A stretch of DNA of 32,951 nt from positions 1 to 32,951 of the forward strand of contig JACRJY010000170.1 in the NCBI GenBank assembly GCA_016235585.1. Direction: 5' to 3'. Below, in pieces: positions 1 to 7,212 of the stretch (position 1 is the first letter of the stretch; every line of letters starts with the position of its first letter). The position numbers were made by a program, and so were the translations under genes. The notes beneath the pieces were generated by a model that was not told the origin of the DNA, did not search any database, and saw only the letters and a program-made list of their open reading frames with translations. Source of the stretch: Verrucomicrobiota bacterium. Lineage in GTDB: Bacteria > Verrucomicrobiota > Verrucomicrobiia > Limisphaerales > JACRJY01.

Positions 1-1566
1 CCGACTGGCAGTCTGGTGCAAGGCACGGATGGGAACTTCTACGGGTTGACATCCCAAGGTGGAGCGAATGGCTTCGGCACTGAATTATAGATGACGCCCG
101 CCGGGGGGCTAACGACGCTGACGCAATTCAAAGACAACACGGCTCCCAAGGGAGCTTCTCCGTATGGCAGCCTAGCGCAGGGCACGGATGGGAACTTTTA
201 CGGGATGACATCAAGCGGTGGCGCGAACGGTCTTGGCACCGCCTTCCAAATAACGCCTGCCGGAGTGCTGACCACGCTGGTGGAGTTCAACGGCAACACG
301 GCCCCCAAGGGGCGTTATCCGCAGGGCAGCCTGGTGCAGGGCACGGATGGGAACTTCTACGGGTTGACCTCCGAAGGCGGCGCGAACACGAACAACCAAG
401 GCACGGCCTTCCAGATGACGCCCGCCGGGGTGCTGACGACGCTGGTGGTGTTCAGCGACAGCACGGCCCACAAGGGGGCTCATCCGTATGGCAGCCTAGT
501 GCAGGGCACGGATGGGAACTTCTACGGGTTGACCCCCGGCGGCGGCGCGAGTGGCTACGGCACTGCCTTCCAGATGACGCCCGCCGGAGTGCTGACCACA
601 CTGGTGGAGTTCAACTTCAGCACGGCCCTCAAAGGGGCTGCTCCGTATGGCAGCCTGGTGCAGGGCACGGATGGGAACTTCTACGGGTTGACCCGGTATG
701 GTGGCGCGAACGGCGTGGGCACGGCCTTCAAGCTGGTGCCGCCGCTCAATACCGCGCCCACCAACATCGCCTTGAACGCGAGCAGCGTGCCGGAAAACCA
801 GCCCGTCGGCGCCACCATCGGCTACTTCACCACGCAAGACCCGAACAGTAGCGACACTCACAACTTCACACTCGTCACCGGCACGGGCAGCGATGACAAC
901 GCGAGCTTCACCATCACCGATGGCACGAATCTCGTCACCGCCGCCGTGTTCGATTACGAGGCCAAGAGCAGTTACAGCATCCGCGTGCGCGCGACGGATT
1001 CCGGCGGATTGTTCTTCGAGAAGCAGTTCACCATCGCGGTGACGGATGTGGCCGACACCCCGCCGTCCATCACCGCGCAACCGCAGGGCGTGACGAATGG
1101 AATCGGCGGCGCGGCGGACTTCACCGTGACCGCCAGCGGCAGCCCGCCGCTGGCCTATCAGTGGCTCCTCGGCAGCAACGCGCTGGCGGGCGCGACCAAT
1201 GCCACGCTCGCGTTGACCAGCGTGGCGCGCACCAACAGCGGCCATTACGCCGTGGCCGTCACCAACGCGTTCGGCAGCGTGACGAGCAGCAACGCGCTGC
1301 TGTCCGTGGGCGGCGCGGCGCAGCGTATCCTGCCGCTCACCGCGCTCGGCGACGGCCGCTACCGGATTTCCTTCTCCGACTTCGGCGGCGGCCCGCTGTT
1401 TGACTGGGATTTGAGCAATCTGGACGTGGAGGGCGCGACGGACTTGAACGCCGCGAACTGGGCGGTGTTGACGAACGCCATCGTCATCACGAACGGCGTG
1501 GGGCAGGTGGAGTTCGTGGTCACGAACAGCCCGCCGCAGCAGTTTTACCGGGTGCGGATGCGGTAG
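1..1566 (+). pseudogene. GloVer-repeat secreted protein with internal stop (5' end outside window)
   Basis: The frame is open from base 1 except for one TAG at 88-90, so it reads as one gene cut by a stop. Five GloVer-type repeat units (TIGR03803 family, core GTDGNFYGLT and TPAGVLTTL) cover 1 to about 735. They are followed by a cadherin-like domain (about 750-1055), an Ig-like domain (about 1060-1310) and a C-terminal segment ending in QQFYRVRMR. At the stop, sister units have GCC TTC CAG where this unit has GAA TTA TAG, so four substitutions sit within nine bases. An ATG directly after the stop (91) would give a 491-aa protein starting mid-repeat without a signal peptide. Such proteins are normally exported and their function is unknown. 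It is either a decaying gene, a gene read through the stop, or a local sequence error. The family call is firm; the pseudogene status is moderate. Confidence 0.7.
7..735 (+). repeat. In-gene tandem repeat encoding GloVer units
   Basis: The recurring block that begins ggcagcctggtgcagggc starts near 7, 166, 325, 490 and 649. The spacing is 159 nt (53 codons), with one 165-nt unit. The units stay in frame and are very similar at DNA level, which points to recent duplication or gene conversion. The last unit is partial and runs into the cadherin-like domain. Confidence 0.85.
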
Positions 1567-1747
1567 GGTTTTCTTCGCGCTTCCACCCCATTCGCTACTG
1601 AAATTAACCACGGAGACACCAAGACACGGAGTATCGAAGGAGGCGATGCCTGAAGCCAGACGCACAACGCGCCCACGGGCAGCGTTTCCAGCGCGTTTTC
1701 AAAAACCTGTGGCCGCCATTTGAATGCTGCCCCCGAGGTTCCGCGAG

Positions 1748-1829
1748 GTCTTGGACTGCGGCAGTCCTCTGCCGCTTTCGGGAGCCGGGCAGCGGGCAAA
1801 GGCGGCAGAGGACTGCCGCAGTCCAAGAC
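1748..1829. repeat. 28-bp perfect inverted repeat, REP-like
   Basis: The arm at 1748-1775 (gtcttggactgcggcagtcc, then tctgccgc) is exactly reverse-complementary to 1802-1829. The 26-base loop can pair two or three more bases. There is no T-run on either side, so it is not a classic terminator. It most resembles the short interspersed palindromic repeats common in verrucomicrobial genomes; that assignment is inferred, since no second copy lies in the window. Confidence 0.8.
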
Positions 1830-1887
1830 GCTGGCGCGCCGCTCGAACTTCTCCATCCGAAATGACGGCTACAAGTCGGGTTCAAGC

Positions 1888-1974
1888 CCATCATCATCAC
1901 GAATGGCGTGGGACAGGTGGAGTTCGTGGTCACGAACGGCCCGCCGCAGCAGTTTTACCGGGCGCGGATGCGGT
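1888..1974 (+). pseudogene. Decayed duplicate of the 3' end of the GloVer gene
   Basis: This segment matches 1478-1564 at an offset of 410 bases with about five differences in 87. In frame it encodes a peptide ending QQFYRARMR, against QQFYRVRMR in the upstream gene. The stop codon of the upstream copy is TGG here, and nothing recognisable as the rest of a gene precedes it. It is a remnant of a second, largely deleted paralogue or of a partial tandem duplication. Confidence 0.75.
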
Positions 1975-2205
1975 GGTTGGTAGGGACGAGTTGCCGCTCT
2001 TCCCCATATCTCGGACGCGCGGCAGCGCGCCCTGCCGGGCGCATCCCTGACTCGCAGGAGACGCACAAGGAGACTCACGCTGTGAACGCGGAAGCCGGAA
2101 CGCGGAACGCGAAAACAATCAGAGCCTCCTCACGTCGTCTCCCACGGGGTTCAGCAGGATTTTTAACTCGCTTGCATCCGCCCGCTGCCGGATATTCTCC
2201 GCACC

Positions 2206-4086
2206 ATGAGCGAGCTTCAGTCCATCGAGTCGGTGCTGACTCAAACTGCCCGCCGGCAACGCTGGCAGCGCGCGTGGCTCGCCTTGTGGAAAGGAATGCT
2301 CGTCGCGGGCGGTGTCTGGCTGCTCGCGCTCGCGCTTTACAAGCTGCTTCCCCTGCCCTTGCCCGCGCTGGCCGCCGCCGGGGTCGCGGGGCTGGTCATT
2401 CTCCCGGTGGCCTTCTGGCTCGGCTGGCGCAAGGAATTTTCTCCGCAACAAACCGCACGCTGGCTCGACGGACAACGGCATCTGAAAGAGCGGTTGAGCA
2501 CCGCGCTGGAATTTTCCAAGGACGCTTCTCATGCCGAGTGGGAGAAGCTCATCGTCCGCGACGCCGCGGCTCACGCGGCTGCGCTGAATCTCCGCGAGCT
2601 GCTGCCCATCCGCCTGCCGCGCACGAGCCGCTGGGCCTTGCTGCTGCTGGCGGTCTGTGCCGGGCTGGGCTTTGTGCCGGAGCATCGCAGCGCGGCGTTC
2701 CGCCAGCGCGAGCGCGACCGGGAGATTGTCCGCCGCACGGGCGAGCAACTCACGGACTTCGCCCGCCGCACGCTGGAGCATCCGCCCGCGCTGGAGACGG
2801 CGCACAAGGCGCTCGATGCCGTGAACGAACTCGGCGAGCAGTTCACCAAGCAGACGCTCACCCGCGCCGACGCGGTGAAGGAGCTTTCCAACGCCATCGA
2901 AAAACTTCAGCAACAGGCGAAGCAACTGGACAAAGACCCGATGTTCAAACGCCTGCCGCAGGCCGCGCGCGCGCCCGGCGCCGAGAACGCCGGCGACGGC
3001 AGCGCGATGCAGAAACAAATCCAGGCCATGCAGGACGCGCTCGGCAAGGCGGCGTCCAATCCCGATGCCGTCGCCAAGCTGAAGGACGACTTGGCGAAGC
3101 AGTTCGACAAGGCCAAGTCCGCGCTCGAAGACTCCAAGCTGTCCGAGGAAGAGAAGCGCAACCTCGCCAGCGCGCTCTCGGCGCTCGCGCAGCAGGCCGA
3201 CGCGCTCGGCCTGCAACTGCCCGCGCTTGAACAGGCCATGGCCGCCCTCGCCGACCTCGGCAAGATGAGCGAACTGGCGAAGAACCTTCAGCAGCTTCAG
3301 GAGCAGGCCGCGCAGCTTGGCAAAGATTTGGCGGAACAATTGCAGCGCGGCCAGGTCGAGGCGGCGGCCAGCACGTTGGAGAAAATGGCAAAACAGTTGG
3401 AGACGCCGAATCTCTCCGAAGAACAGTTGAAGAAAATTGCCGCTGAAGTTTCCAAGGCGATGTCGGCGGCAAACCAATACGGCGATGTCTCCGACCACTT
3501 CAAGAATGCGATGCAAAAGCTTCAATCGTCGCAAAACCTCGGCGCCTCGAAAGACCTTGCGACGGCGGCGGCGGAGTTGCGCGAGATGAGCCAGTATCTC
3601 ACGGACGCGCGAACATTGAAGGCCGCCACCGACGCCCTGCTCCGCGCGCAACTTGCCATGTGCAGCGGCCAAGGCCTCGGCCAGCTTGGAATGCCGCGCG
3701 CTGGACAGGGTGGCAAACCCGGTCGCGGCGTCGGCACCTGGGCCGACGAGCAGGATGACTGGCTCCTGCCGCCCACGCGCGGGGAACGCTGGGACAACAC
3801 CGGCATCGAGCGCCCCGACACCAAGCCGCGCGACCCGACCGACCGCGGCGACGGCCAGCTCCCCGACGACTTGCAGGCGACGAAGATTCGCGGGCAGTTC
3901 TCGCCCGGCGCGTCCATGCCGAGCATCACGTTGAAAGGCTTGAGCGTGAGCGGGCAAAGCTCCGTCGCCTACGAGGAGGCCGTCACCGCCGCGCAGACCG
4001 AGGCCCAGAGCGCGCTCAACCAGGAGAAAGTCCCGCGCGCGTATCAGGGAGCCGTGAAGGATTACTTCAACGATTTGAAGAAATGA
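2206..4086 (+). CDS. Membrane-anchored coiled-coil protein, DUF4175-like, of a MoxR/DUF58 operon
   Basis: A 626-aa protein with three predicted membrane helices near the N-terminus (about residues 28-45, 52-73 and 142-158). A long Ala/Gln/Leu/Lys-rich region that should form coiled coils follows (about 160-490). The tail is Gly/Asp/Pro-rich (about 495-560) and a short conserved-looking C-terminus ends in YFNDLKK. The layout resembles DUF4175-type proteins that accompany MoxR ATPases and DUF58 proteins in envelope-associated operons; their function is not known. It is the first gene of the operon, and moxR follows after an inserted cassette. The start at 2206 gives a sensible cytoplasmic N-terminus before the first helix. 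No Shine-Dalgarno sequence is visible; a weak promoter-like pair lies immediately upstream, so the mRNA may have almost no leader. The gene call is firm; the family name is moderate. Confidence 0.85.
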   Translation: MSELQSIESVLTQTARRQRWQRAWLALWKGMLVAGGVWLLALALYKLLPLPLPALAAAGVAGLVILPVAFWLGWRKEFSPQQTARWLDGQRHLKERLSTALEFSKDASHAEWEKLIVRDAAAHAAALNLRELLPIRLPRTSRWALLLLAVCAGLGFVPEHRSAAFRQRERDREIVRRTGEQLTDFARRTLEHPPALETAHKALDAVNELGEQFTKQTLTRADAVKELSNAIEKLQQQAKQLDKDPMFKRLPQAARAPGAENAGDGSAMQKQIQAMQDALGKAASNPDAVAKLKDDLAKQFDKAKSALEDSKLSEEEKRNLASALSALAQQADALGLQLPALEQAMAALADLGKMSELAKNLQQLQEQAAQLGKDLAEQLQRGQVEAAASTLEKMAKQLETPNLSEEQLKKIAAEVSKAMSAANQYGDVSDHFKNAMQKLQSSQNLGASKDLATAAAELREMSQYLTDARTLKAATDALLRAQLAMCSGQGLGQLGMPRAGQGGKPGRGVGTWADEQDDWLLPPTRGERWDNTGIERPDTKPRDPTDRGDGQLPDDLQATKIRGQFSPGASMPSITLKGLSVSGQSSVAYEEAVTAAQTEAQSALNQEKVPRAYQGAVKDYFNDLKK

Positions 4087-4090
4087 GGGC

Positions 4091-4127
4091 TTTGGTTTTC
4101 AAGTTTTCAAGCTGTGAGGTTATCAGG
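4091..4127 (+). repeat. Left inverted-repeat arm of the four-helix-bundle cassette
   Basis: The arm begins tttggttttcaagttttcaa and ends gaggttatcagg. It pairs with 4528-4564 with six mismatches in 37 and no gaps. Confidence 0.75.
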
Positions 4128-4146
4128 CTTGTTTCAGCGAATTGAT

Positions 4147-4548
4147 ATGGCTAAAGCGGAGCGCTTTGAGGATTTAACGGTGTGGCAGGATGCCCGTGCG
4201 TTGCGGAAGGAAATCTACGCCGCGAGCGGACAGGGGAATTTCACCCGTGATTTTGATATGCGCGGCCAGATTCGCTCCGCCGCACTCTCCGCGATGAGCA
4301 ACATTGCCGAGGGATTCGAGCGCGGCACGAACAAAGAGTTCAGCCATTTCCTGAACATCGCCAAGGGTTCCGTCGGTGAAGTTCGTTCACTGCTCTACGC
4401 CGCAATTGACGAGGGTTATCTGACCCAGCCGCAGTTCGAGAAACTTTTCGCCCAAGCCACCACCGTTTCCCGCCGCTGCTCCCGTTTCATCACCTACCTT
4501 CAAACCTCCACCAAGCGCGCGCCCGCCCCTGACAACCTTAAAACTTGA
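4147..4548 (+). CDS. Four helix bundle protein (23S rRNA intervening-sequence protein family)
   Basis: A 133-aa protein recognised by the FEDLTVWQDARALRKEIY opening, the QIRSAALSAMSNIAEGFERG core and a later SVGEVRSLLYAAIDEGYL segment. These are hallmarks of the S23/IVP four-helix-bundle family (TIGR02436). Members form small pentameric bundles and occur in 23S rRNA intervening sequences, near diversity-generating retroelements, or as isolated genes; their cellular role is unknown. The ATG at 4147 was chosen because the family usually begins just before the FEDL motif; a longer frame from 4114 would read through the left repeat. The last codons lie inside the right inverted-repeat arm, so the C-terminal tail comes from the repeat. 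The gene lies between two MoxR-operon genes and is probably a passenger. Confidence 0.9.
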   Translation: MAKAERFEDLTVWQDARALRKEIYAASGQGNFTRDFDMRGQIRSAALSAMSNIAEGFERGTNKEFSHFLNIAKGSVGEVRSLLYAAIDEGYLTQPQFEKLFAQATTVSRRCSRFITYLQTSTKRAPAPDNLKT

Positions 4549-4564
4549 AAACCTGACAACCAAA
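4528..4564 (+). repeat. Right inverted-repeat arm of the four-helix-bundle cassette
   Basis: The arm begins cctgacaaccttaaaacttg and ends acctgacaaccaaa. It is the inverted partner of 4091-4127. The stop codon of the four-helix-bundle gene (4546-4548) lies within it, and the moxR ATG follows after five further bases. Confidence 0.75.
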
Positions 4565-4569
4565 TCTCC

Positions 4570-5571
4570 ATGACCACCGAACAACAAATCACCTCCTTCC
4601 GCGAAACCTACGCCCGGCTCCGCGCCGAGATTGGCAAGGTCATCGTCGGCCATGACGCCATTGTGGACGGCACGCTCACGGCGCTCTTTGCCGGCGGCCA
4701 CGTTTTGCTCGAAGGCGTGCCCGGCCTCGGCAAGACGCTGCTCGTCCGCACCTTGAGCGAGGCGCTCGACCTCTCGTTCAGCCGCATCCAGTTCACGCCC
4801 GATCTCATGCCCGCCGACATCCTCGGCACCAACCTCGTGATGGAAACGCCCGAGGGCCGGCGCGAATTCGTCTTTCAGCGCGGCCCCATCTTCGCGCACC
4901 TCGTGCTCGCCGATGAAATCAACCGCGCCACGCCCAAGACGCAGTCCGCGATGCTCGAAGCCATGCAGGAGAAGCAGGTCACCGCCGGTGGTGAACTCCG
5001 CAAGCTCGTCGAGCCGTTCTTCGTGCTCGCCACGCAGAACCCGATTGACCAGGAAGGCACTTACCCGCTGCCGGAGGCGCAACTCGACCGCTTCTTCTTC
5101 AAGCTCATCGTCGGCTACCCCAGCGCGGCGGAACTGACCGAAGTTCTCAACCGCACCACGGAAAACCGCCGCGTGCCGGTGGCCAAGGTGCTCGACGGCG
5201 CGGCGCTGCTGGAGTGGCAGAACCTCGTGCGCCAGGTGCCCGTGGCCTCGCACGTGAAGGACTACGCCGTGCGCCTCGTGCTCGCCACGCATCCGAAGAC
5301 CGCCACCGCCGCGCCCATCGCGAGCCAGTTCCTGCGCTTTGGCAGCAGCCCGCGCGGCGCGCAGACGCTCCTGCTCGCCGCCAAGGTGCGCGCCCTCACC
5401 GAGGGCCGGTTCAACGTGAGCTTCGACGACATCCAGACCGTCGCCACCGCCGCGCTGCGCCACCGACTCATCCTGAACTTCGAGGCCGAAGCCGAAGGCG
5501 TCACGACCGATCTCATCGTGGAACAGGTGCTGAAGGACGTGCCGAAAGAAGCGGAAGCGGTGAAGGTTTGA
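4570..5571 (+). CDS. moxR: MoxR family AAA+ ATPase
   Basis: A 333-aa AAA+ ATPase of the MoxR family. Walker A is GVPGLGKT (residues 49-56), Walker B LVLADEIN (111-118), sensor 1 ATQNP (154-158), and the EAQLDRF segment (169-175) precedes the lid domain. MoxR proteins act as chaperone-like ATPases for substrates with von Willebrand-type domains. The usual partner, a DUF58 protein, lies at 7213, but here about 1.6 kb of extra genes separates the two. The C-terminal 38 codons recur as a diverged copy at 6307-6423. No good Shine-Dalgarno is seen before the ATG, which lies just after a repeat arm. Identification is firm. Confidence 0.95.
   Translation: MTTEQQITSFRETYARLRAEIGKVIVGHDAIVDGTLTALFAGGHVLLEGVPGLGKTLLVRTLSEALDLSFSRIQFTPDLMPADILGTNLVMETPEGRREFVFQRGPIFAHLVLADEINRATPKTQSAMLEAMQEKQVTAGGELRKLVEPFFVLATQNPIDQEGTYPLPEAQLDRFFFKLIVGYPSAAELTEVLNRTTENRRVPVAKVLDGAALLEWQNLVRQVPVASHVKDYAVRLVLATHPKTATAAPIASQFLRFGSSPRGAQTLLLAAKVRALTEGRFNVSFDDIQTVATAALRHRLILNFEAEAEGVTTDLIVEQVLKDVPKEAEAVKV
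5456..5571 (+). repeat. Direct repeat copy 1: 3' end of moxR
   Basis: This stretch matches 6308-6423 at a constant offset of 852 bases with no gaps. There are 14 differences in 116, and both copies end in a stop codon (TGA here, TAA in copy 2). The two copies bracket the PIN-toxin/antitoxin-like pair. Confidence 0.9.
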
Positions 5572-5589
5572 TTCAACCAAATCAGGTGG

Positions 5590-6069
5590 ATGAAAACCGT
5601 TTATCTCGAAACCTCCATTTTCAGCTTCTATTACGACGCGAGGCAACAATCGGACATCATTGCGCGGCGGGACTGGACGCGGGAGTTTTGGGAAACGTGC
5701 CGGTCGCAATTCAACTTCGTGACCAGCACCGCCGGGCTGGCTGAATTGCGGCGTGGAAGCAAGCCGCACAAGGAGGACGCGCTGAAACTGGCGCTCACGC
5801 TGCCCGCCGTCGCGCCGGAGAATGCCGTGGCAGCAATTGTCCGCGTGTATTTGGAGCATAAACTCATGCCCGCCGATCCGGCGGGAGATGTCCTGCACCT
5901 TGCGCTGGCCTCGTTCAACCGGCATGATTTTCTGGCGACCTGGAACTGCCAGCACCTTGCAAATGCCGGCAAGGCCGACCATATTCAGCACGTCAACGAT
6001 TTGCTCGGCCTGCCCACGCCCAGGCTGATTACGCCCATGGAACTGCTCGGCGTGGACGGCCCGGACTGA
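5590..6069 (+). CDS. PIN-domain protein, VapC-like toxin candidate
   Basis: A 159-aa PIN-fold protein. The start MKTVYLETSIFSFYY, the AELRRG segment, GDVLHLALA and the LATWNCQHLAN block are typical of a PIN/VapC subfamily. Its acidic metal-binding residues would be E7, E52 and D100, with the W118-N119 block near the active site; the first acid is Glu rather than the more common Asp, as is usual in this subgroup. Such proteins are Mg-dependent ribonucleases held in check by a small partner. The next gene starts one base after this stop and is a good antitoxin candidate, although toxin-first order is less common. The pair lies just after moxR and just before a duplicated moxR end, so it looks like an insertion. 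RNase toxicity is inferred. Confidence 0.85.
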   Translation: MKTVYLETSIFSFYYDARQQSDIIARRDWTREFWETCRSQFNFVTSTAGLAELRRGSKPHKEDALKLALTLPAVAPENAVAAIVRVYLEHKLMPADPAGDVLHLALASFNRHDFLATWNCQHLANAGKADHIQHVNDLLGLPTPRLITPMELLGVDGPD

Positions 6070-6070
6070 T

Positions 6071-6301
6071 ATGAAAAAAGACATCGCCATCGAAGAAATC
6101 CGCGCGGTGCGGCACCAGATGTCCGCCGAGTGCGGCCACGACATCAACCGCTACTTCGCCATGCTGCGCGAAGAAGAGAAGCAGTTTCAGGAGCAAATCC
6201 AGCGCGGCAAGGAGTTGACGGCCCGGCTCAAGCTGGAGCGGGAAAAATACCCGGAGAAAACAGATGACTCTCCGGTGCTGCGCGCCAAACCCAAGTCCTA
6301 A
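6071..6301 (+). CDS. Small charged helical protein, putative antitoxin of the PIN gene
   Basis: A 76-aa protein rich in Glu, Lys and Arg. The core EEIRAVRHQMSAECGHDINR resembles a widespread family of 60-80-aa proteins (E-I-R-x-x-R-x-x-[IM]-S-x-E-x-G-x-D) often encoded beside PIN-domain toxins, probably as antitoxins. The rest is predicted to be a long amphipathic helix (about residues 25-60) with a disordered basic tail. No DNA-binding domain is obvious. The ATG follows the toxin stop by one base (tgatatg), which implies translational coupling. Partner role is inferred from position and motif. Confidence 0.75.
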   Translation: MKKDIAIEEIRAVRHQMSAECGHDINRYFAMLREEEKQFQEQIQRGKELTARLKLEREKYPEKTDDSPVLRAKPKS

Positions 6302-6306
6302 AGCCC

Positions 6307-6423
6307 ATGCGCCACCGGCTCATCCTGAACTTCGAGGCCGAAGCCGAAGGCTTCACGACCGATCTCATTGTGGAGCAGGTGTTGAAAGATGTGCCGAAGG
6401 AGGCGGAGGCGGTGAAAGCATAA
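6307..6423 (+). pseudogene. Orphan duplicate of the moxR 3' end (38 codons)
   Basis: From an ATG at 6307 this reads RHRLILNFEAEAEG and ends with DVPKEAEAVKA, matching the MoxR C-terminus. Compared with moxR there are ten synonymous codon changes, two amino-acid changes (V to F and the last V to A) and TGA to TAA. Nearly all changes are silent, so this copy diverged while part of a working gene, probably in a relative, rather than decaying after a local duplication. It could be translated as a 38-aa peptide, but no function is suggested. Confidence 0.85.
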
Positions 6424-6427
6424 CCGC

Positions 6428-7210
6428 ATGAACATTCGCACTGCATGGGATCGAACCAAAGGGAATCCACGTAGAATAATCGTTCTGTTCGCGGCTCTTG
6501 GAATCATCTCCATCGCCGTTATTATTCCAAAGGCCAAGGAAAATGGAGAGGGCTGGCCGACATCTCGATTTAATGAGCTTCAAGGAGAGAAAATGCCACC
6601 CGTTCTTTATCTGGCCGGTAAATTCTCCGAAGTATGGAAGTCATATCCGGGTTCACCCAGACCTAAAAGCGGAGAATTTGAAATGTGTGTTCGAGGCACG
6701 AACTACTACTTTCTTAAATGCTGGCATGGAAATCCAACTAACCGCCCCGGACCATTTATCGGACTCCTTTCAGAGTTTCTACCTTTCGTCGGTCGGCGCT
6801 ATTCTGGCTGGTTTGAAGTTCAGATCGCCATAGATGACTTTAGTTGGCAAATGGGCCGACGGTGGGGGCGATTCGGATCTCAAGGTGGAGGCGGAAGTGG
6901 CGGCGATCTTGTTCCGGGAAGGAGGCTCTGGAATCAATCAGGGTTCGTTGGGGCGCTCGAAGAAGGCCAAGTCAACCAAGAGTGGTATGCCAAAGAAGTT
7001 TTACGAGATTTGAAAAAAGTGGGAAAATATAGAGTTCCACAAATCATTGAATTTAGCAGAGGCGATTGCACGCAAACATATCAAATCCAAAAGTGCGAAT
7101 TCAGAGACGAGCCCACGCCGGAATGGTTCAGAGCTAGGAAAAAAGAATTTTACGGTCGAGACGACGAAACGCCGGTGCAAACACAAACGAATTCTCCGCT
7201 CACCAAATAA
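6428..7210 (+). CDS. Unknown protein with N-terminal membrane anchor
   Basis: A 260-aa protein that I do not recognise. One hydrophobic helix (about residues 16-34, IIVLFAALGIISIAVII) follows a basic N-terminus, so it is probably membrane-anchored with most of the chain outside the cytoplasm. The rest has several Trp/Tyr/Phe-rich segments, a Gly-rich stretch near residues 150-160 and a polar tail. Base composition is clearly more AT-rich than the flanking genes and codon use is mixed, suggesting recent acquisition. It lies between the duplicated moxR end and the DUF58 gene, four bases after one stop and ending two bases before the next start, so it should be co-transcribed. Function unknown. 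Confidence 0.75.
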   Translation: MNIRTAWDRTKGNPRRIIVLFAALGIISIAVIIPKAKENGEGWPTSRFNELQGEKMPPVLYLAGKFSEVWKSYPGSPRPKSGEFEMCVRGTNYYFLKCWHGNPTNRPGPFIGLLSEFLPFVGRRYSGWFEVQIAIDDFSWQMGRRWGRFGSQGGGGSGGDLVPGRRLWNQSGFVGALEEGQVNQEWYAKEVLRDLKKVGKYRVPQIIEFSRGDCTQTYQIQKCEFRDEPTPEWFRARKKEFYGRDDETPVQTQTNSPLTK

Positions 7211-7212
7211 AT

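Larger units (their letters stand above)
1567..2205. other. Repeat-rich intergenic region
   Basis: No credible gene is seen here. The stretch holds a short direct motif (aaccacggagacacc and acacggag, about 1606-1631), a 28-bp inverted repeat (1748-1829), a decayed copy of the 3' end of the preceding gene (1888-1974), and a run of gcggaa-type words (about 2084-2116) resembling the one inside the DUF58 gene. The last bases before the next gene contain TTGCAT at 2172-2177 and TATTCT at 2193-2198, seven bases before the ATG. This is a weak promoter candidate because the spacer is only 15. Confidence 0.6.
4091..4564 (+). mobile_element. Putative miniature cassette: four-helix-bundle gene between inverted repeats
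   Basis: The gene at 4147-4548 is bracketed by two 37-nt imperfect inverted repeats (4091-4127 and 4528-4564) that match at 31 of 37 positions without gaps. The element starts five bases after the stop of the upstream gene and ends six bases before the moxR ATG, so it fills the whole gap between two operon partners. No transposase and no clear target-site duplication are visible, so any movement would need help in trans. The mobility is inferred from the repeat structure. Confidence 0.6.

Noticed and set aside
7..735. Regular 159-base repeats considered as a CRISPR array
   Set aside because: The units are long, in frame and encode GloVer repeats; there are no short repeats with unique spacers.
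1748..1829. Inverted repeat considered as a transcription terminator
   Set aside because: No T-run on either strand and no gene ending immediately before it.
4387..6147. 586-codon minus-strand frame opposite moxR and the PIN gene
   Set aside because: It lies opposite genes with clear catalytic motifs and shows only low-complexity composition.
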